The notes beneath the pieces are model-generated. The model did not search any database, was not told the origin of the DNA, and saw nothing but the letters and a program-made list of their open reading frames with translations. The position numbers were made by a program, and so were the translations under genes. From Planctomycetota bacterium (GTDB lineage: Bacteria > Planctomycetota > SZUA-567 > H5-PLA8), in contig JAHCJK010000002.1 in the NCBI GenBank assembly GCA_026184295.1, forward strand, positions 74,946-110,229: a stretch of 35,284 bases of DNA. Reading direction: 5' to 3'. This document shows, in pieces, positions 31,504 through 35,284 of this stretch (within the stretch, counting starts at the first letter, position 1; each line of letters opens with the position of its first letter).

Positions 31504-31802
31504 TGGGGAAAAACGATTCTCAAACGTTGCGCTTATCATTGTTTGCTCTTGCACTTACACTTCGCGAAAATTTTCCGCAAATCGCGCGCGCGCGCGCGCC
31601 GCCGCGCCTCGCGCAAACGCAATACTTAACATGCTCGCGCGACTTTGACTTACAGCAGGTGCTACGAACGTTCGCGAGCGTGTTACGCCTCCGTTGGCTG
31701 AAATTTTTTCTTCGCGCGCGAGCGGACGCGCGCGGCGCGCGAGCGGGAAATAATTTTCGCGGCGCGCGCGGAAAATTTTCCCGCGCGCGCGATCCATCGC
31801 AC
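31504..31802. repeat. Gene-free spacer with alternating CG runs and AAAATTTT palindromes
   Basis: Between the dnaA promoter and that of the ABC gene. The 10-bp palindrome GAAAATTTTC occurs at 31566-31575 and 31771-31780, with a looser version at 31746-31760. They are flanked by (CG)n runs (31583-31597; 31762-31770; 31781-31791). The copy at 31762-31791 is a 30-bp near-palindrome with one extra C. Such alternating CG is Z-DNA-prone and the AT cores bend or melt easily. No gene or DnaA box is visible. Confidence 0.65.
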
Positions 31803-31833
31803 TTGACAGTGCGGCGCGTTGCGGTCCAATGAT
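31803..31833 (+). promoter_or_regulatory. Possible promoter of the ABC ATPase gene
   Basis: TTGACA (31803-31808) is a perfect -35 box; AATGAT (31828-31833) is a four of six -10 box at 19-bp spacing, wider than ideal. It lies about 40 bp upstream of the GTG start. Confidence 0.4.
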
Positions 31834-31871
31834 TTTTCATCGCACACATATCCGGCCCGGAGACTCGGCGC

Positions 31872-33041
<1,170 letters not shown>

Positions 33042-33043
33042 AC

Positions 33044-34018
33044 ATGCGAACGTCCGCGCTGCCCGGCCTGGCGCTGAAGCCGTCGGTGGTGGCCCTGGGC
33101 ACCGGCCCGTACGGCTCGGCCATCGACCGGGATGCTTCGTTCGCGATGCTGGACGCCTACGCGGAGGCCGGCGGGAACTTCCTGGACAGCGCGCACGTCT
33201 ACGCGTCGTGGGTGGCGGGCGGCGAAGGCGCGAGCGAGAAGACCATCGGCGCGTGGATGAAGGCCCGCCAGAACCGCGCGCGGATCGTGGTCGGCACCAA
33301 GGGCGCGCACCCGGACCTGAAGACGATGCATATCCCGCGGATGCGCCCGGAAGACATCGCAAAGGACCTGGGCGAGAGCCTCGAGCGGCTCGAGACGGAC
33401 TACATCGACCTGTACTGGCTGCACCGCGACGACCTCAACACGCCCGTGGGCGAAATCCTGGGCGCTCTGAACGAACACCTCGCGGCCGGGCGGATTCGGG
33501 CGCTCGGCGCGAGCAACTGGACGGTGGCGCGCCTGCAGGAAGCGGCGGACTACGCGGCCCGGGAAAAGGTGACGGGCTTCTGCGCGAGCCAGATCGGCTG
33601 GAGCCTGGCGCGGGTGAATCCGGGGATTTCAGGGCAGAACGGAACGCTGTACATGGACGACCCGACCATGGCCTACCACCGTTCGAGCAAGCTGCCGGTC
33701 GCGGCGTATTCGTCGCAGGGCAACGGGTTCTTCGGCGGGAAGTACCGCCGCGGCGAGGCGCCCGAGGGCAAGAAGGCGGGCATGGCGAAGAAGTACTTCA
33801 GCGACGCCAACTTCGGGAAGCTCGAGCGCGCGCAGCAACTGGGCCAGGAACTCGGGCGCAGCGCCAACGAGGTCGCGGTCGCCTACATCACCAGCCAGCC
33901 GTTCGCCGGCTTCGCCATCGTCGGGCCGAATACCATGGACCAACTGCACGCAAGCTGCGCGGCGGGAAGCCTGGAACTGACGCCCAGCCAGGTCGCCTGG
34001 CTGGAAGGCCCGGCCTAG
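33044..34018 (+). CDS. Aldo/keto reductase
   Basis: A 324-residue NADPH-dependent oxidoreductase. The catalytic tetrad is Asp48 and Tyr53 (NFLDSAHVYASW), Lys86 (VVGTKGAH) and His127 (YWLHRDD). GASNW and the C-terminal GFAIVGPNTMDQL are cofactor-region marks. The family reduces sugar or other carbonyls; here probably a sugar-related substrate, given the ABC sugar ATPase just upstream (2 bp gap, probably co-transcribed). ATG 33044 has GGGGG eight nt upstream. Its stop TAG interlocks with the stop of the convergent AraC gene. Confidence 0.92.
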   Translation: MRTSALPGLALKPSVVALGTGPYGSAIDRDASFAMLDAYAEAGGNFLDSAHVYASWVAGGEGASEKTIGAWMKARQNRARIVVGTKGAHPDLKTMHIPRMRPEDIAKDLGESLERLETDYIDLYWLHRDDLNTPVGEILGALNEHLAAGRIRALGASNWTVARLQEAADYAAREKVTGFCASQIGWSLARVNPGISGQNGTLYMDDPTMAYHRSSKLPVAAYSSQGNGFFGGKYRRGEAPEGKKAGMAKKYFSDANFGKLERAQQLGQELGRSANEVAVAYITSQPFAGFAIVGPNTMDQLHASCAAGSLELTPSQVAWLEGPA

Positions 34019-34881
34019 CCGCGCGGCGCGGCCCGCCGGTACTTCGACGGCGGCGCCTTCATGAAGCGTTTAAAAGCCGTGCTGAAGGCGAACGGATTCT
34101 CGTAGCCCACCTGGTACGCCACTTCCTCGATCGTGTACGCGCCGGTGGCCAGCAGCGCGGCCGCGCGTTCCATGCGCAAAAAGGCCACGTGCCGCATCGG
34201 GCTGCGGTTCAACTGCCGCTGGCAGAGCCGCCGCAGGTGCTCGGTGCTGGTCCCGGCGATCTCGGCCATGCCGTCCATCGTCCACGGCGAGGCCAGGTCC
34301 GCGCCGACGGCCTCCCACACTTTCCACAAGCGCGCGTCGATCTCGATGGGGCCAGCCACGCGCCGCGCCAGGCGGTTGACCAACTGCGCCCAGGCGTGCA
34401 TCACGCCGGGCTCGCCGGGACCCAGCGTCTCGCGGTACAGGCCCTCGATGGCCGAGGCGAGCGGCTTGGGGTCGGCTTCAAAAAGGAGCGGCTGGCCGCC
34501 GGCGACGACGGGGCTCGCGTGCGGATCGGCGCTGCGCGCGCGCGGCGGTTCGAAGAAGACCCAGCAGAGCTGCCAGACGACGCCGGGCACGGCCTCGTAG
34601 GCGTGCGGAACTCCGTGCGGCGTGACGTACGCCTGCCCCGGGCCGCAGCGGCGCCACGCGCCGTCCATCAGCACCTGCCCGTGGCCGTCCAGGCAGACCA
34701 GCACCTGGCTCATGCCCGGACGCACGCGCGCGAAGCGGAAGCCCGCCTGGGCCGCCGAGAGCCCGCAGAGCTGGATGCCGTGGGTCGGCAGGGCGGGGCA
34801 GGCCTGGGGCGAGACGATGCGCTCGCGGGTCTGCGCGCCGATCATGTGTGTATCGCGAAGGTCTATGTTGCTCCCACCCAT
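34015..34881 (-). CDS. AraC-family transcriptional regulator
   Basis: A 288-residue regulator. The N-terminal cupin-like sensor region (MSQVLVCLDGHGQVLMDGAWRRC then PGQAYVTPHGVPHAYEAVPG) is joined to an AraC DNA-binding domain with two helix-turn-helices (WTMDGMAEIAGTSTEHLRRLCQRQLNRSP, then YTIEEVAYQVGYENPFAFSTAFKRFMKAPPSKYRR). ATG 34881 is clear: AGGAGG lies seven nt upstream; a longer frame exists but is unsupported. It diverges from the DUF4964-type gene 71 bp away and so may control it, in the manner of local sugar or glycan regulators. Confidence 0.92.
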   Translation of the reverse strand: MGGSNIDLRDTHMIGAQTRERIVSPQACPALPTHGIQLCGLSAAQAGFRFARVRPGMSQVLVCLDGHGQVLMDGAWRRCGPGQAYVTPHGVPHAYEAVPGVVWQLCWVFFEPPRARSADPHASPVVAGGQPLLFEADPKPLASAIEGLYRETLGPGEPGVMHAWAQLVNRLARRVAGPIEIDARLWKVWEAVGADLASPWTMDGMAEIAGTSTEHLRRLCQRQLNRSPMRHVAFLRMERAAALLATGAYTIEEVAYQVGYENPFAFSTAFKRFMKAPPSKYRRAAPRG

Positions 34882-34952
34882 GGCGATTCCTCCTGACAGG
34901 TGGTATTGACTAAGGCGTAGGTTACGGCAAGCGAAAATCAAAGGAGCCCCCC

Positions 34953-35284
34953 ATGACCGCCGCCCGCAGTGCCCTGCGCCCGCCCGCCGTCCCGCTCGTC
35001 GCCGCCGATCCGTACTTCAGCATCTGGTCCTTCGACGACCGCCTGACGGACGGGAAGACGAAGCACTGGACGGGTTCGAACATGCCGCTGACCGGCATGC
35101 TGCGCATCGACGGGCAGGCCTTCCGCTTTCTCGGCGCCGATCCGTCCAAGGTGCCGGCGATGGACCAGAAGGGCCTGGAGGTCCTGCCCACGCGCACGAT
35201 CTACCGCTTCGAAGCCGCGGGCGTGGCGCTGACGCTTACCTTCACGACCCCCGCGCTCCCGCACGACCTCGACCTGCTCGCCTG
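34953..35284 (+). CDS. DUF4964/DUF5127 glutaminase-A-like protein (5' part)
   Basis: The first 110 residues before the window edge. ALRPPAVPLVAADPYFSIWS and DGKTKHWTGSNMPLTGMLRIDG are hallmark openings of the DUF4964-DUF5127-DUF4965 family, large enzymes related to fungal glutaminase A and to (alpha/alpha)6 glycosidase-like proteins. No signal peptide precedes this start, unlike many secreted relatives. ATG 34953 has AAAGGAG seven to eight nt upstream. The gene diverges from the AraC regulator. Confidence 0.85.
   Translation, partial: MTAARSALRPPAVPLVAADPYFSIWSFDDRLTDGKTKHWTGSNMPLTGMLRIDGQAFRFLGADPSKVPAMDQKGLEVLPTRTIYRFEAAGVALTLTFTTPALPHDLDLLA

Overview
This is a GC-rich window (roughly two thirds G+C by eye). 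It most likely comes from a bacterium of the Planctomycetota or a close relative. The best lineage marker is the ECF sigma factor at 20928-22973, which is fused to a transmembrane helix and a large extracytoplasmic domain, a layout typical of planctomycetes. The AraC/PhyH pair, the GH9 enzyme, the DUF4964/DUF5127-type protein and several secreted proteins of unknown family fit a polysaccharide-degrading heterotroph. Taxonomy is inference.

Left edge (1 to about 3363): one end of a Mu-like transposable phage or related element. A LexA/CI-type S24 repressor on the + strand diverges from a leftward early operon: an HTH gene, a second small HTH gene with its own Shine-Dalgarno, a DDE (Mu/TnsB-type) transposase, and the first nine codons of a following gene. 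Three 19-bp operator-like palindromes lie in and beside the divergent promoter region, one inside a good leftward promoter. Two TGTCGT boxes 21 bp apart at 3342-3363 are the best candidate for the element terminus.

3400-7300: a DUF559 nuclease-like gene, three tandem 45-bp repeats and a REP-like palindrome, then a SPFH/GYF protein and a zinc-ribbon membrane protein (the YdjI/YdjG-like membrane-stress pair), and a convergent UbiE/MenG methyltransferase. 7295-7757 is an AT-richer gene-free stretch.

7700-20800: TetR regulator convergent with an SLC10A7/BASS-like transporter. Next comes a compact four-gene set: secreted dual-specificity-like phosphatase, MGDG-synthase-like glycosyltransferase (4-nt overlap), trans-aconitate-methyltransferase-like protein and aldehyde dehydrogenase. 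Then an AraC regulator divergent from a PhyH dioxygenase, a 972-residue secreted or membrane protein with a degenerate transglutaminase-like segment and a carboxypeptidase-regulatory-like domain, a D-2-hydroxyacid dehydrogenase and a divergent proline-rich secreted protein.

20900-29800: the ECF-membrane fusion, serC between two strong intrinsic terminators, a family of three secreted paralogues interrupted by an alpha/beta hydrolase, and a GH9 glycosidase.

29800-35284: a probable replication-origin region (DnaA boxes plus an AT-rich tract) just 3' of dnaA, with dnaA read leftward from a near-consensus sigma-70 promoter. An unusual spacer of alternating CG and AAAATTTT palindromes separates it from a MalK/UgpC-type ABC ATPase. 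An aldo/keto reductase follows, then a convergent AraC regulator whose stop codon is interlocked with it through a CTAG, and the start of a DUF4964/DUF5127 (glutaminase-A-like) gene.
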